Below are positions 17,362 through 26,757 of a DNA stretch of 64,000 nt, piece after piece. Below the pieces are notes generated by a model. It did no database searches. It saw only the letters and a program-made list of their open reading frames with translations, and had not been told where the DNA came from. This DNA is from Sphingopyxis sp. JAI108. GTDB taxonomy: Bacteria; Pseudomonadota; Alphaproteobacteria; Sphingomonadales; Sphingomonadaceae. The DNA is taken from contig NZ_JACCCJ010000001.1 of the NCBI RefSeq assembly GCF_013410105.1, positions 62,001-126,000 of the forward strand, in the 5' to 3' direction. The position numbers and the translations under genes were made by a program. Each line of letters opens with the position of its first letter. Position 1 is the first letter of the stretch.

Positions 17362-17933
17362 ACCGGCTTTGGACCATGAAGAGCATGGCGCTTGCTGGCG
17401 CGAGCTTTGCCCTGACCAGTCTCGCCGTCCTTTCCGCCGGCACTGCGGACCGGGCCGAGGCGCAGGCGCTCGCCAATCACAACAGCAACGCGCCCGTCGA
17501 TTTCGCGGCGGGCAGCATCGAGGTGCAGGATCGCGCAGACCGCGTCGTGCTGGCGGGCAATGTCCGTGTGACGCAGGCGGGGCTGACGGTCACCGCGCCG
17601 CGGATGACCGTCGCCTATACGCGCTCGGGCGGCACCGACGTCAACCGGCTCGATGCGACGGGCGGCGTGACGGTGGTGAAGGGCGACGAGACGGCGAAGG
17701 GCAATGTCGCCATCTATGACCTCGACCGCCGCCTGATCACGATGGTCGGCAATGTAGAGCTGCGCCAGCGCGGCAACAATCTGCGCGGCGGGCGGCTCGT
17801 GATCGATCTCAACAGCGGCCGCGCGACGGTCGACGGGCGCGGCGCGTCGCGCGGTCCCGATGGCAACGCCGTCCAGGGCGGCACCGGCGGGCGCGTCACC
17901 GGCACCTTCACGGTACCGGAAAGAAAGCAGTAA
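17358..17933 (+). CDS. lptA: LPS export protein LptA (OstA-like)
   Basis: Periplasmic bridge protein of LPS export. The 191-residue protein has a signal peptide (residues 1-35, ending near ADRAEAQA) and an OstA/LptA jellyroll with repeating strands such as VVLAGNVRVTQAGLTVTAPRMTVAY and GGVTVVKGDETAKGNVAIYDLDRRLITMVGNVEL. It is translationally coupled to lptC. The ATPase gene lptB, which often comes next, is not found in this window. Confidence 0.88.
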   Translation: MNRLWTMKSMALAGASFALTSLAVLSAGTADRAEAQALANHNSNAPVDFAAGSIEVQDRADRVVLAGNVRVTQAGLTVTAPRMTVAYTRSGGTDVNRLDATGGVTVVKGDETAKGNVAIYDLDRRLITMVGNVELRQRGNNLRGGRLVIDLNSGRATVDGRGASRGPDGNAVQGGTGGRVTGTFTVPERKQ

Positions 17934-18290
17934 CCACGCCGCTTTACCGGGCTGCAACCATGCGGCTGCACCATGGGTGCCGGGACCAGATCATAGCGGA
18001 GCCGGGGGGCGCGCCGCGTCAGATTGAAGGCAGCCCCCATGCGCTTTTCCCCCCTCGTCCCGCCCCGCCGTCCGCTGTTCGGTCGGCGCCAGGAACCGCC
18101 CGCCGCGATCGTGCCGACCCCGACATCCGAAGAGCGGCGGCTGATCGACCGGATCATCCGCCACGCGGTGCCGCGCCAGAAAATATAGCTCTGCCGTCCC
18201 GATAATCGTCATGCCGGCCCGCGCCGGGATGCGGGAGCAGGGAAGCGAGCCGCTTGGCGTTGAGCTCCCGCGCCCCTACATGGGGCGTTC
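17934..18290. other. Gene-poor spacer after lptA (357 bases)
   Basis: There is no lptB or other large gene here. The only plausible coding sequence is a 49-codon frame listed separately. The sequence is otherwise of normal high G+C composition. No clear terminator is visible after lptA. Confidence 0.6.
18039..18188 (+). CDS. Possible small protein of 49 residues
   Basis: ATG at 18039 is preceded by GAAGG at 18026-18030, an 8-base spacing, and the frame runs to TAG at 18186-18188. The product is basic and Pro-rich at first (MRFSPLVPPRRPLFGRRQEP) and ends in a charged helix (SEERRLIDRIIRHAV). No domain is recognised. The good ribosome binding site and the location in an otherwise empty spacer support it; conservation in other sphingomonads would decide. 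Confidence 0.45.
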   Translation: MRFSPLVPPRRPLFGRRQEPPAAIVPTPTSEERRLIDRIIRHAVPRQKI

Positions 18291-20111
18291 ATGCCTCCCG
18301 ACACCGCAACCTCCGCCGACGCCAGCCGCGAACCGCCCGTCCTCGCGACGCTCCGCCGCTTCCTGCCCTATCTGTGGCCGGCGGGGCACGCCGAGGCGAA
18401 GGCCCGTATCGTTCTTGCGGGCCTCATCGTGCTCGCGTCGAAGGGCGTGCAGCTGTCGATGGGCTTCCTGTATGGCGCCGCGATCGATCGCATGGCGCCG
18501 GGAATGGAGGAGGGCGCCCTGCTCGCGATCGGGCTGGTGCTCGCCTATGCCGGCGCGCGCTTTGCGGGGGTGCTGTTCGACAATCTTCGCAACGTGGTGT
18601 TCGAACGCGTCGGGCAGGATGCGACGCGCGAGCTCGCGATCGCGACCTTCAGCCACCTCCACGCGCTGAGCCTGCGCTTCCACCTCGCGCGGCGGACGGG
18701 CGAGGTCACGAAAGTGATCGAGCGCGGCACCAAGAGCATCGACACGATGCTCTATTTCCTGCTGTTCAACATCGCGCCGACGATCGTCGAGCTCGCCGCG
18801 GTGCTGATCATTTTCTGGACCAGGTTCAGCTTCGGCCTTGCCGGCGCGACCGCGCTGATGGTCGTCGTCTATATCATTTTCACGCGCAAAGTGACCGACT
18901 GGCGCAACGCGCTGCGCACGCGGATGAACGACCTCGACACGCTGACGATCGGGCGCAGCGTCGACAGCCTGCTCAATTACGAGACGGTCAAATATTTCGG
19001 CGCCGAGGACCGCGAGGAAGCGCGCTATCGCGACGTCGCCGACCAATATGCGCGCGCGGCGGTGAAGAGCGAGAACAGCCTCGCCTGGCTCAACATCGGG
19101 CAGAGCCTGATCACCAATGCGGCGCTCGCGGGCGCGATGGCCTATACCGTGTGGGGCTGGTCGACCGGCGAATATAAGGTCGGCGACGTGGTGCTGGTGA
19201 ACACCTTGCTCGCGCAGCTTTTCCGCCCGCTCGACATGCTCGGCATGGTCTATCGCGTGATCCGCCAGGGGCTGATCGACATGGAGGCGATGTTCCGCCT
19301 GATCGACACCCCGCCCGAGATTTCGGATGCGCCGGACGCGCGGCCGCTGGTCGTGAACGGCGGCTCGGTGGCGTTCGAGAATGTCGTCTTCGGCTATGAA
19401 CCCGACCGCACGATCCTGAACGGCGTGAGCTTCGCGGTCGGCGCGGGCGAGACGCTGGCGATCGTCGGGCCGTCGGGCGCGGGCAAGTCGACGATCGCGC
19501 GGCTGCTTTTCCGCTTTTATGACCCGCAAGGCGGGCGTGTGCTGATCGACGGTCAAGATATCAGCCAGGTTACGCAAAAGAGTTTGCGCGCCGAGATCGG
19601 GATCGTCCCGCAGGACACGGTGCTGTTCAATGACAGCATCGGCTATAACATCGCCTATGGCCGCGAGGGTGCGAGCGTCGACGAGATTGCGGCGGCCGCC
19701 GAGGGCGCGGCGATCGACGGCTTCGTCGCGCTGCTGCCGCAGGGTTACGAGACCGAGGTCGGCGAGCGCGGGCTGAAGCTGTCGGGCGGCGAGAAACAGC
19801 GCGTCGCGATCGCGCGCACCCTGCTCAAGAACCCGCCCGTCCTGATCCTCGACGAAGCAACCAGCGCGCTCGACAGCCGCACCGAGGCGGCGATCCAGGA
19901 CACGCTCGAACGCATCGCGGCGCGGCGCACGACGCTGGTGATCGCGCACCGCCTGTCGACGGTGACGAACGCCGACCGCATCATCGTGCTCGAGAAGGGC
20001 CGCGTCGCCGAAACGGGCACGCACGACCAGCTGCTTGGCATGCGCGGGCTCTATGCCGACATGTGGGCGCGGCAACAGGCGGAGCGTGACGAAGGAACGG
20101 TGGAGGCGTAA
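18291..20111 (+). CDS. ABC exporter of the Atm1/HMT type (fused membrane and ATPase domains)
   Basis: A 606-residue half-transporter. The membrane domain (about residues 40-330) has six helices, and the ATPase domain carries Walker A GPSGAGKST (about 398-406), signature LSGGEKQR (about 500-507) and Walker B VLILDEATSALD. NYETVKYFGAEDREEARY is typical of Atm1-like exporters, which move glutathione-linked sulfur or metal compounds out of the cytosol and confer heavy-metal tolerance. Assignment to this subgroup is from these motifs; the substrate is inference. It forms a homodimer in the family. Confidence 0.88.
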   Translation: MPPDTATSADASREPPVLATLRRFLPYLWPAGHAEAKARIVLAGLIVLASKGVQLSMGFLYGAAIDRMAPGMEEGALLAIGLVLAYAGARFAGVLFDNLRNVVFERVGQDATRELAIATFSHLHALSLRFHLARRTGEVTKVIERGTKSIDTMLYFLLFNIAPTIVELAAVLIIFWTRFSFGLAGATALMVVVYIIFTRKVTDWRNALRTRMNDLDTLTIGRSVDSLLNYETVKYFGAEDREEARYRDVADQYARAAVKSENSLAWLNIGQSLITNAALAGAMAYTVWGWSTGEYKVGDVVLVNTLLAQLFRPLDMLGMVYRVIRQGLIDMEAMFRLIDTPPEISDAPDARPLVVNGGSVAFENVVFGYEPDRTILNGVSFAVGAGETLAIVGPSGAGKSTIARLLFRFYDPQGGRVLIDGQDISQVTQKSLRAEIGIVPQDTVLFNDSIGYNIAYGREGASVDEIAAAAEGAAIDGFVALLPQGYETEVGERGLKLSGGEKQRVAIARTLLKNPPVLILDEATSALDSRTEAAIQDTLERIAARRTTLVIAHRLSTVTNADRIIVLEKGRVAETGTHDQLLGMRGLYADMWARQQAERDEGTVEA

Positions 20112-20213
20112 TTCGCGACCCCGTTGTTTACAATTTTGTAAGTGATTTCCGCTCATTGAGCCTCTTCGAACCTATCCGTCACGTCGGCGGACATCGACGC
20201 GAAAGGTGGGCTC

Positions 20214-22283
20214 TTGATCAGGCTGGCGATGTGTATCGCGATCGACCACGATCCGTGGCTCGTCGCGCTGGCGGTCGCGATTTGCGGCGTCGGCGCTTTT
20301 GCGATCGTCCAGATGTTCGAGCGCGCGCGCGATGGATCGCGCGCGCACGGGGTCGCCTGGGCCTTCCTCGTCGCGGTCGCCGCGAGCGCGACGATCTGGT
20401 GCACGCATTTCGTCGCCATGCTGGCGTTCGAGGCGAAAGCGCCGGTGACGCTCGACCCGGTGCTGACCATCGCGTCGCTGATGGTCGCGATGATCGGTAG
20501 CTTCATCGGATTCGCGGTCGCGGCCTGGGGGAAGGACGAGGTCTTCGGCGCGATCGGCGGGGCGCTGTTCGGCGCCGCGATCACCGCGATGCACTTCACC
20601 GGCATGACGGCGTACCGCGTCGATGGCATCGTCACCTGGGACGGCCATTATATCGCCGCCGCGGTGATCTGCGGGATGGCCTTTGCGGCCGCGGCGCTGA
20701 CCGTGCTGCGCACGACCCGCACGGTACGATATCGCGTCCCCCTCGCAACGCTGCTCATCGTGCTGGCGATCGCTTCGCTCCACTTTCTCGCGATGACCGC
20801 GATGCGGATCATCCCGATGGCGCTCGACGCCACGCCGCTGCGTCCGGCGGAATTCAACGCGCTGGCGCTCGCGACGGTCATCGTCGGCGGCATCGTGATC
20901 GCGGCGGGAGTCTTCGCCGCGATGCTCGACCGCCAGACGCGGTCGGAGGCGCTGCGCGAGATGACGCGTATGGCGATGAACGACGCACTGACGGGCCTGC
21001 CCAATCGCGTCGCCTTTCGCGGCGAACTGGCGCGGCAGATAGGGGCAGCGATGGTGAGCAGCGAGCGCGTCGGCCTCTGCGCGATCGATCTCGACCGCTT
21101 CAAGGAAATCAATGATGTCCACGGCCACAAGGCGGGCGACGAGGTGCTCGCGCGGCTCGCGCAGCGGATGCGCGATATGCTCGGCCACAATGAATTCGTC
21201 GCGCGGCTGGGCGGCGACGAATTCGTCGCGCTGACGCGCTTTACCGATCGCGCGCAGCTGACCGCCTTCGCGGCACGGCTCGATTCCGAGCTGAAAGCGC
21301 CGCTGGCTTTTCCCGATTTCGAGGCGCGGCTCGGCGCGAGCATCGGCGTCGCGGTCTTCCCCGACGATGCCGCCACCGCCGAGATGCTGGCGAACAACGC
21401 CGACCTTGCGATGTATCGCGCGAAAGCCGATGCCGCGACCGCGCCGTGCCATTATGACGGGCAGCTCGACGAGGCGATCCGCGAGCAGCGCGAGCTCGCG
21501 GCCGACCTGCGCGGCGCGATCGATCGTCACGAGCTCGACGTCCATTATCAGGTTCAGACCTCGGTCACGACGGGCGAGGTCACCGGATATGAAGCCCTGC
21601 TGCGCTGGACGCATCCGGTCCGCGGTTCGATCCCGCCCGCGGTGTTCATCCCGCTCGCCGAGGCGAACGGCTTTATCCTGGCGCTCGGCGAATGGGTGAT
21701 GCGGCGCGCCTGCGCCGACGCGGCCGCCTGGCCGCACGCGTCGAAGGTGGCGGTCAATGTGTCGCCGCTGCAACTCGCGCATGTCGACCTGCCGCGCCTG
21801 TTCCACCAGATATTGCTCGACACCGGCCTGCCGCCGCGACGGCTGGAGATCGAGCTCACCGAGACGGCGATCATCGCCGACCGCGAACGCGCGCTGCATG
21901 TGCTGCGTCAGATCAAGGCGCTTGGTGTCGGGGTGGCGCTCGACGATTTCGGAACCGGCTATTCGTCGCTCGAAACGCTGCGCGTATTTCCGTTCGACAA
22001 GATCAAGCTCGACCGCTTCTTCCTTGCCGAACTCGCCGGCAACGCCCAGTCGACCGCGATCCTGCGGGCGGTGCTCGCGCTCGGCAAGAGCCTGTCGATC
22101 CCGATCCTCGCCGAAGGGATCGAGACGCCCGAGCAGCTCGACGTGCTGCGGCGCGAGGGCTGCGACGAAGCGCAGGGTTTCCTGATCGGGCGACCCGGGC
22201 GCGGGGTGGCGATCGCGGCGACGGCGAACGGATCTGCGTCGCCCGACGGTCCAATCGTAACGAAAATAATGGGCTTGGGTTGA
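20214..22283 (+). CDS. MHYT-GGDEF-EAL cyclic di-GMP protein
   Basis: A 689-residue inner-membrane signalling protein. Seven hydrophobic segments in residues 1-235 carry three MHYT-like motifs (CTHFVAML, AMHFTGMT, LHFLAMTA), proposed to bind copper and sense gas or oxygen. GGDEF is intact at 333-337, but the position of the inhibitory RxxD reads GHNE, so product inhibition is probably lost. The EAL phosphodiesterase domain starts with YEALLRW (EAL at 460-462) and keeps DDFGTGYSSL. It could both make and degrade c-di-GMP. The start is TTG with AAAGGTGGG in front; an ATG lies at 20229. Confidence 0.92.
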   Translation: MIRLAMCIAIDHDPWLVALAVAICGVGAFAIVQMFERARDGSRAHGVAWAFLVAVAASATIWCTHFVAMLAFEAKAPVTLDPVLTIASLMVAMIGSFIGFAVAAWGKDEVFGAIGGALFGAAITAMHFTGMTAYRVDGIVTWDGHYIAAAVICGMAFAAAALTVLRTTRTVRYRVPLATLLIVLAIASLHFLAMTAMRIIPMALDATPLRPAEFNALALATVIVGGIVIAAGVFAAMLDRQTRSEALREMTRMAMNDALTGLPNRVAFRGELARQIGAAMVSSERVGLCAIDLDRFKEINDVHGHKAGDEVLARLAQRMRDMLGHNEFVARLGGDEFVALTRFTDRAQLTAFAARLDSELKAPLAFPDFEARLGASIGVAVFPDDAATAEMLANNADLAMYRAKADAATAPCHYDGQLDEAIREQRELAADLRGAIDRHELDVHYQVQTSVTTGEVTGYEALLRWTHPVRGSIPPAVFIPLAEANGFILALGEWVMRRACADAAAWPHASKVAVNVSPLQLAHVDLPRLFHQILLDTGLPPRRLEIELTETAIIADRERALHVLRQIKALGVGVALDDFGTGYSSLETLRVFPFDKIKLDRFFLAELAGNAQSTAILRAVLALGKSLSIPILAEGIETPEQLDVLRREGCDEAQGFLIGRPGRGVAIAATANGSASPDGPIVTKIMGLG

Positions 22284-22315
22284 CCCTGCGCGCGCGGGCC
22301 CTTTACGCAGGGTCC

Positions 22316-23959
22316 ATGCCGCATGATACCACGCTGATCGGAACCATCGTCGCGGGCCTTGGTGTCGCCTTTCTGATGGGCGCGCTCGCGCATCGCCTGA
22401 AAATATCGCCGATCGCGGGCTATCTGCTCGCAGGTATATTGGTTGGTCCCTTCACGCCGGGGTTCGTCGCCGATACGGGGCTCGCGATGCAACTCGCCGA
22501 GATCGGCGTCATTCTTCTGATGTTCGGGGTCGGCCTCCACTTTTCGCTGAAGGACCTGCTCTCGGTGCGCAAGATCGCGGTGCCGGGGGCGATCTTGCAG
22601 ATCGCGGTCGCGACCGCGCTCGGCATGATGCTCGGGCTTTACCTCGGCTGGCCCGTCGAGGGGAGCGCGGTGTTCGGCCTCGCACTGTCGGTTGCATCGA
22701 CCGTCGTCCTGCTGCGCGCGCTGCAGGCACGCGACATGGTCGAGACCGAGAAGGGACGCATCGCGGTCGGCTGGCTGATCGTCGAGGATCTGGTGATGGT
22801 GCTCGCGCTCGTGCTGTTGCCCGCGATGTTCGGCGACCGCGCCAATGACGCGAACGGCGCGGGATTGCTGCAATCGGCAGGCTTCGTACTGCTCAAGGTC
22901 GTCGGCTTCGCGGCCTTCATGTTCCTGATCGCGCGGCGCGTGCTGCCGTGGGTGCTGCATTGGGTCGCGCATTCGGGGTCGCGCGAGCTGTTCCGTCTCG
23001 CGGTGCTCGCGATCGCGCTGGGGGTCGCCTTCGGCGCGGCGGTGATCTTCGATGTGTCCTTCGCGCTCGGGGCCTTCTTCGCGGGGATGATCCTCGGCGA
23101 GACGCAATTGTCGCGGCGCGCGGCCGAAGAAACGCTGCCGCTGCGCGATGCTTTCGCGGTACTCTTCTTCGTGTCGGTCGGGATGTTGTTCAATCCCGAG
23201 GTGCTGACCGAACAGCCGGGGCCGGTACTGGCGACGGTCGCGATCATCGTCGTCGGCAAGTCGCTCGCCGCCTTCGCGCTGGTCCGCGCCTTTGGCTACA
23301 AGTCGCAGACCGCGCTGACGATTTCGGTCAGCCTCGCGCAGATCGGCGAATTTTCCTTCATCCTCGCGGGGCTTGGCGTGGGCCTGGAGGTCCTGCCCGA
23401 AACCGGGCGCGACCTGATCCTCGCGGGGTCGATGCTGTCGATCCTGCTCAACCCGATCCTCTTTACGCTGGCGGTGAAGCGCATCCGCGCCGACGAGCCG
23501 ATCGAGAAACTGCCGTGCGATGTCGCCGAGGAGGCACCCGAGCCGTGCAACGCCGGCGTCGTGCTGATCGGTTATGGCCGCGTCGGCAGCCATATCGGCG
23601 GCATGATCTGCGGGCGGGGCGAGGGGCTGACGGTGATCGAGGACCAGAAGGATATGGCGGCGGCGGCGCGCGAGGCGGGCGCGACGGTGATCGTCGGCGA
23701 CGCGACCAAGGAAAGCATCCTACGGCAGGCGGGGCTGGAGGATGCGTCGACGCTGCTGATCGCGATTCCAGAGGGGATAGAAGCGGGCGCGATCGTACGG
23801 CGCGCGCGCGCGATCAACCCCAGGCTCGTGATCGTGGCGCGGGCGCATTCGGACGAGGAAGTAAATGATCTCGTACGCCGCGGCGCCGACCATGTGGTGA
23901 TGGCCGAGCGCGAGACAGCGTCACGGATGGCCGAGCGGGCAATGTTGGCTAGAGCGTAA
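22316..23959 (+). CDS. CPA2-type cation:proton antiporter with TrkA-N domain (YbaL/KefB-like)
   Basis: A 547-residue protein with 12 or so membrane helices and a C-terminal Rossmann TrkA-N domain (CNAGVVLIGYGRVGSHIGGMI, about residues 410-430) that binds nucleotide and gates transport. GFVADTGLAMQLAEIGVILLMFGVGLHFS and ASTVVLLRALQ are typical of K+/H+ exchangers related to YbaL and KefB. The frame is open from 21692 inside the preceding gene, but ATG 22316 gives the family N-terminus. The last codons and stop lie at the edge of a family B repeat. Confidence 0.9.
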   Translation: MPHDTTLIGTIVAGLGVAFLMGALAHRLKISPIAGYLLAGILVGPFTPGFVADTGLAMQLAEIGVILLMFGVGLHFSLKDLLSVRKIAVPGAILQIAVATALGMMLGLYLGWPVEGSAVFGLALSVASTVVLLRALQARDMVETEKGRIAVGWLIVEDLVMVLALVLLPAMFGDRANDANGAGLLQSAGFVLLKVVGFAAFMFLIARRVLPWVLHWVAHSGSRELFRLAVLAIALGVAFGAAVIFDVSFALGAFFAGMILGETQLSRRAAEETLPLRDAFAVLFFVSVGMLFNPEVLTEQPGPVLATVAIIVVGKSLAAFALVRAFGYKSQTALTISVSLAQIGEFSFILAGLGVGLEVLPETGRDLILAGSMLSILLNPILFTLAVKRIRADEPIEKLPCDVAEEAPEPCNAGVVLIGYGRVGSHIGGMICGRGEGLTVIEDQKDMAAAAREAGATVIVGDATKESILRQAGLEDASTLLIAIPEGIEAGAIVRRARAINPRLVIVARAHSDEEVNDLVRRGADHVVMAERETASRMAERAMLARA

Positions 23960-23995
23960 ACCGCTCTGGATTGCTTCGCTCCGCTCGCAATGACG
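23951..23995. repeat. Partial copy of palindromic repeat family B
   Basis: AGAGCG...CGCTCT (23951-23967) followed by TGGATTGCTTCGCTCCGCTC and GCAATGACG matches one arm of the family B element seen at 27672, 36558 and 38037. The stop codon of the antiporter gene lies inside the loop. Confidence 0.6.
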
Positions 23996-24052
23996 ATATT
24001 GGAGACGTGTGGGGCTTCCCCCTTGCTCCTAAACTTCCTATCGCCCTCTCCA

Positions 24053-25840
24053 ATGTCCGCAGACGCACTTCTCCCTCTCCTGAAATCGACCTTCGGCTTC
24101 GACCATTTTCGTGGCCGTCAGGGCGACGTCGTCAGCCGCGTGATGGCGAGCGCGCATACGCTCGCGGTGATGCCGACGGGCGCGGGCAAATCGCTGACCT
24201 ATCAGCTTCCCGCCGTTGCCTTGGACGGATGCGTCGTCGTGGTGTCGCCGCTGATCGCGCTGATGCACGACCAGCTGCGCGGCGCGCGCGCGGCGGGGAT
24301 AAGAGCGGCATCGCTGACCAGCGTCGACGCCGATTTCGCCGATACGCGGCAGGCCTATCGCGACGGCCAGCTCGACCTGCTCTACATCGCGCCCGAGCGT
24401 GCGACGGGCGAGGGCTTCCGCTCGCTGATGGCGGCGCGGACGCCGGTGCTGTTCGCGATCGACGAGGCGCATTGCGTCAGCGAATGGGGGCATGACTTCC
24501 GGCCCGATTACCGGCTGCTGCGCCCCTTGCTCGATGCCTTTCCCGCGGTGCCGAGGCTTGCACTGACGGCGACGGCGGACAGGCACACGCGCGAGGATAT
24601 CCTCGTCCAGCTCGGCATTCCGGCCGACGGGCTGGTGCTTGCGGGGTTCGACCGGCCGAACATCCGCTATCGCGTGACCCCGCGCGTCAGCCCCGCGAAG
24701 CAGCTCACCGATTTTATCGCCGCCAATCCGGGGCCGGGGATCGTCTATTGCCCGACGCGCGACGGAACCGAACGCATGGCGGCGAAGCTCGCCGCCGCGA
24801 CCGGGCGCAGCGTCGCGGCCTATCACGCCGGGCTCGACCCCGAACGGCGCGCGCAGGTCCAGCATGACTTCGTCGCGTCGGAGGACGGGATCGTCACCGC
24901 GACGGTCGCATTCGGCATGGGGATCGACAAACCCGACGTGCGCTTCGTCGCCCACGCGGGACTGCCGAAGTCGATCGAGAGCTATTATCAGGAAACGGGG
25001 CGCGCGGGGCGCGACGGCGACCCCGCCGAGGCGATGATGCTGTGGGGCGCCGAGGATTTCGCGCGCGCGCGGATGCGGCTCGGCGAACTGCCCGAGGCGC
25101 GCATCGCGGGCGAGCGGGTCCGGCTCAATGCACTGGCGGCGCTGGTCGAAACGGTCGAGTGCCGGCGCGCGCTGTTGTTGCGGCATTTCGGTGAAAATCC
25201 GCCCGAGCGCTGCGGCAATTGCGACAATTGCCTCGAACCGCCGCGGCAGATCGATGCGACGGTCCTCGCGCAGAAATTGCTCTCGGCGGTCTATCGCACC
25301 GGGCAGAGCTTTGGCGCGGGGCATGTCGAAGCGGTGCTGACGGGCCGGAGCGACGAGCGGATCGAAAGCCGCGGTCACGACAAGCTGTCGGTCTTCGGCA
25401 TCGTCGCGGGCGAGGAAGCGCGGCTGATCAAGCCGCTCGTCCGCACGCTCGTCGCGCGCGAGGCGCTCGAGACGACCGAGCACGGCGGGCTGATGTTCGG
25501 GCCTTCGGGGCGCGCGGTGATGAAGGGCGAGGTCTCGGTGCTGATCGCCGAGCCGCCGGTGAAGCGCAGCCATCGGGAGGGTGGGCGCGCCTCGCGCGCC
25601 GATCGCGCGGCAGCGAACCCGGTGGGCGATCCGCTGTTCGACGCGCTGCGCGCGATGCGGCGCGAACTGGCGGCCGAAGCCGGGGTGCCTCCCTATGTGA
25701 TCTTTCACGACGCGGTGCTGCGCGCGATGGCGAGCGAGCGGCCGGCGACGCGGAGCGCACTGGCGGACATCCCCGGCGTCGGCGGCAAGAAGCTCGAGGC
25801 GTGGGGCGACGCATTCCTGAATGTGATCAGTCAGCACTGA
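24053..25840 (+). CDS. recQ: ATP-dependent DNA helicase RecQ
   Basis: A 595-residue superfamily 2 helicase with 3'-5' polarity, used in recombination and stalled-fork processing. Helicase motifs are in order: RGRQGDVV (motif 0), MPTGAGKSLTYQLP (Walker A), AIDEAHCVSEWGHDFRPDY (DEAH and aromatic loop), ALTATA, and QETGRAGRDG (motif VI). The zinc-binding Cys of the RQC domain are in RCGNCDNC. A C-terminal HRDC domain (FDALRAMRRELAAEAGVPPYVIFHD) is present. I chose the ATG at 24053 (MSADALLP). Confidence 0.95.
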   Translation: MSADALLPLLKSTFGFDHFRGRQGDVVSRVMASAHTLAVMPTGAGKSLTYQLPAVALDGCVVVVSPLIALMHDQLRGARAAGIRAASLTSVDADFADTRQAYRDGQLDLLYIAPERATGEGFRSLMAARTPVLFAIDEAHCVSEWGHDFRPDYRLLRPLLDAFPAVPRLALTATADRHTREDILVQLGIPADGLVLAGFDRPNIRYRVTPRVSPAKQLTDFIAANPGPGIVYCPTRDGTERMAAKLAAATGRSVAAYHAGLDPERRAQVQHDFVASEDGIVTATVAFGMGIDKPDVRFVAHAGLPKSIESYYQETGRAGRDGDPAEAMMLWGAEDFARARMRLGELPEARIAGERVRLNALAALVETVECRRALLLRHFGENPPERCGNCDNCLEPPRQIDATVLAQKLLSAVYRTGQSFGAGHVEAVLTGRSDERIESRGHDKLSVFGIVAGEEARLIKPLVRTLVAREALETTEHGGLMFGPSGRAVMKGEVSVLIAEPPVKRSHREGGRASRADRAAANPVGDPLFDALRAMRRELAAEAGVPPYVIFHDAVLRAMASERPATRSALADIPGVGGKKLEAWGDAFLNVISQH

Positions 25841-25891
25841 CGTTCACCTTCACGCTTGTCAGCAACCAGCCGCCGGGAGTAGATCGCTGGC

Positions 25892-26326
25892 ATGAGCGAT
25901 TTTAGACCCCTGTCCGCCCATTTCAGCGTCGCGCCGCAGCTCGGCATCGAGGATGTCGCCGAGGCGAAGTCGCAAGGCTTTGCCATGGTGATCAACAACC
26001 GTCCCGACGGCGAGGAGCCCGCAGCGCCGCAGGGCGAGCATATCTCCACTGCCTGCGCCGCCGAAGGGCTGGCCTATGCCGCGATTCCGATCGGTCACGC
26101 GGGGTTCAGCCATGCGCAGATCGACGCGCTCGACAAATTGCTGGCGAGCGCGACGGGGCCGATCCTTGCCTATTGTCGCTCCGGAACGCGTTCGACGCAT
26201 CTCTGGGCGCTGACCCGCGCGCGCGCGGGTGACAATGTCGATGGCATCGTCGAGGCGGCCGCGAAGGCGGGTTATGATCTTTCCGGGCTCAGGCCGATGC
26301 TGGACGCGCTCGCGGGGGAAAAATGA
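25892..26326 (+). CDS. TIGR01244/DUF442 family phosphatase-like protein
   Basis: A 144-residue protein of the family found alone or fused to Blh/persulfide dioxygenase-type hydrolases. The dual-specificity-phosphatase-like loop reads AYCRSGTRSTHLWAL at about residues 91-105, with the family's Cys and Arg; GFAMVINNRPDGEEP is the other typical block. The role in sulfide metabolism described for some members is not supported by neighbours here. The stop overlaps the next start (ATGA). Confidence 0.82.
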   Translation: MSDFRPLSAHFSVAPQLGIEDVAEAKSQGFAMVINNRPDGEEPAAPQGEHISTACAAEGLAYAAIPIGHAGFSHAQIDALDKLLASATGPILAYCRSGTRSTHLWALTRARAGDNVDGIVEAAAKAGYDLSGLRPMLDALAGEK

Positions 26327-26757
26327 CGGCGGTGCTCGTCCAGACGGGCGCGTCGCTCGCCGCGGTGCTGTTCGTTGCCTGGCTGGTCGGCAAGATGGGG
26401 CTCGGCGACGATCCCCGGATCGCGGATGCCGATCATGCGATCCGGCTCGCCGAAGAGGCCGAAGCGGGGTTTCGCGGCACCGAGGTCGCGCGCGACCGCG
26501 CGGGCTTCGCCGCGATAGTGCAAAATGCCGAGGGGCGGATGATGCTGGTGCGCGCGCATGGCAATCATTTCGCAGCGCGGCCGGTCGATGCGAGCGTCAT
26601 CGGGCGGCTCGACAAGGATTTCCTGACGCTCACGATGCCGGAGAAGACATTCGGCGCGGTGACGCTGCAACTGGGGAAGGATGCGGGGATGTGGGCGAGC
26701 AGAATGCGGTCGCTTTCCGCGGCCTCTTCGTCAGAAGAGGCTGTTGATCGTGCCTGA
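26323..26757 (+). CDS. Hypothetical membrane-anchored protein
   Basis: A 144-residue protein with one N-terminal hydrophobic helix (residues 4-24) and a soluble domain of about 115 residues with the strand-like segments GFAAIVQNAEGRMMLVRAHGNHFAARP and KTFGAVTLQLG. The domain is not recognised. It is translationally coupled to the TIGR01244 gene and overlaps the start of the sterol-desaturase gene by a few bases, so all three probably form an operon. Confidence 0.65.
   Translation: MTAVLVQTGASLAAVLFVAWLVGKMGLGDDPRIADADHAIRLAEEAEAGFRGTEVARDRAGFAAIVQNAEGRMMLVRAHGNHFAARPVDASVIGRLDKDFLTLTMPEKTFGAVTLQLGKDAGMWASRMRSLSAASSSEEAVDRA

Noticed and set aside
18276..20156. A 626-codon - strand frame opposite the Atm1-type exporter
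   Set aside because: It is antisense to a gene with all ABC motifs intact, and its composition is dominated by Arg, Asp and His with no recognisable fold.
21959..23593. A 544-codon - strand frame opposite the c-di-GMP and antiporter genes
   Set aside because: It crosses two well-supported genes and shows no protein family pattern; a shadow of GC-rich codons.
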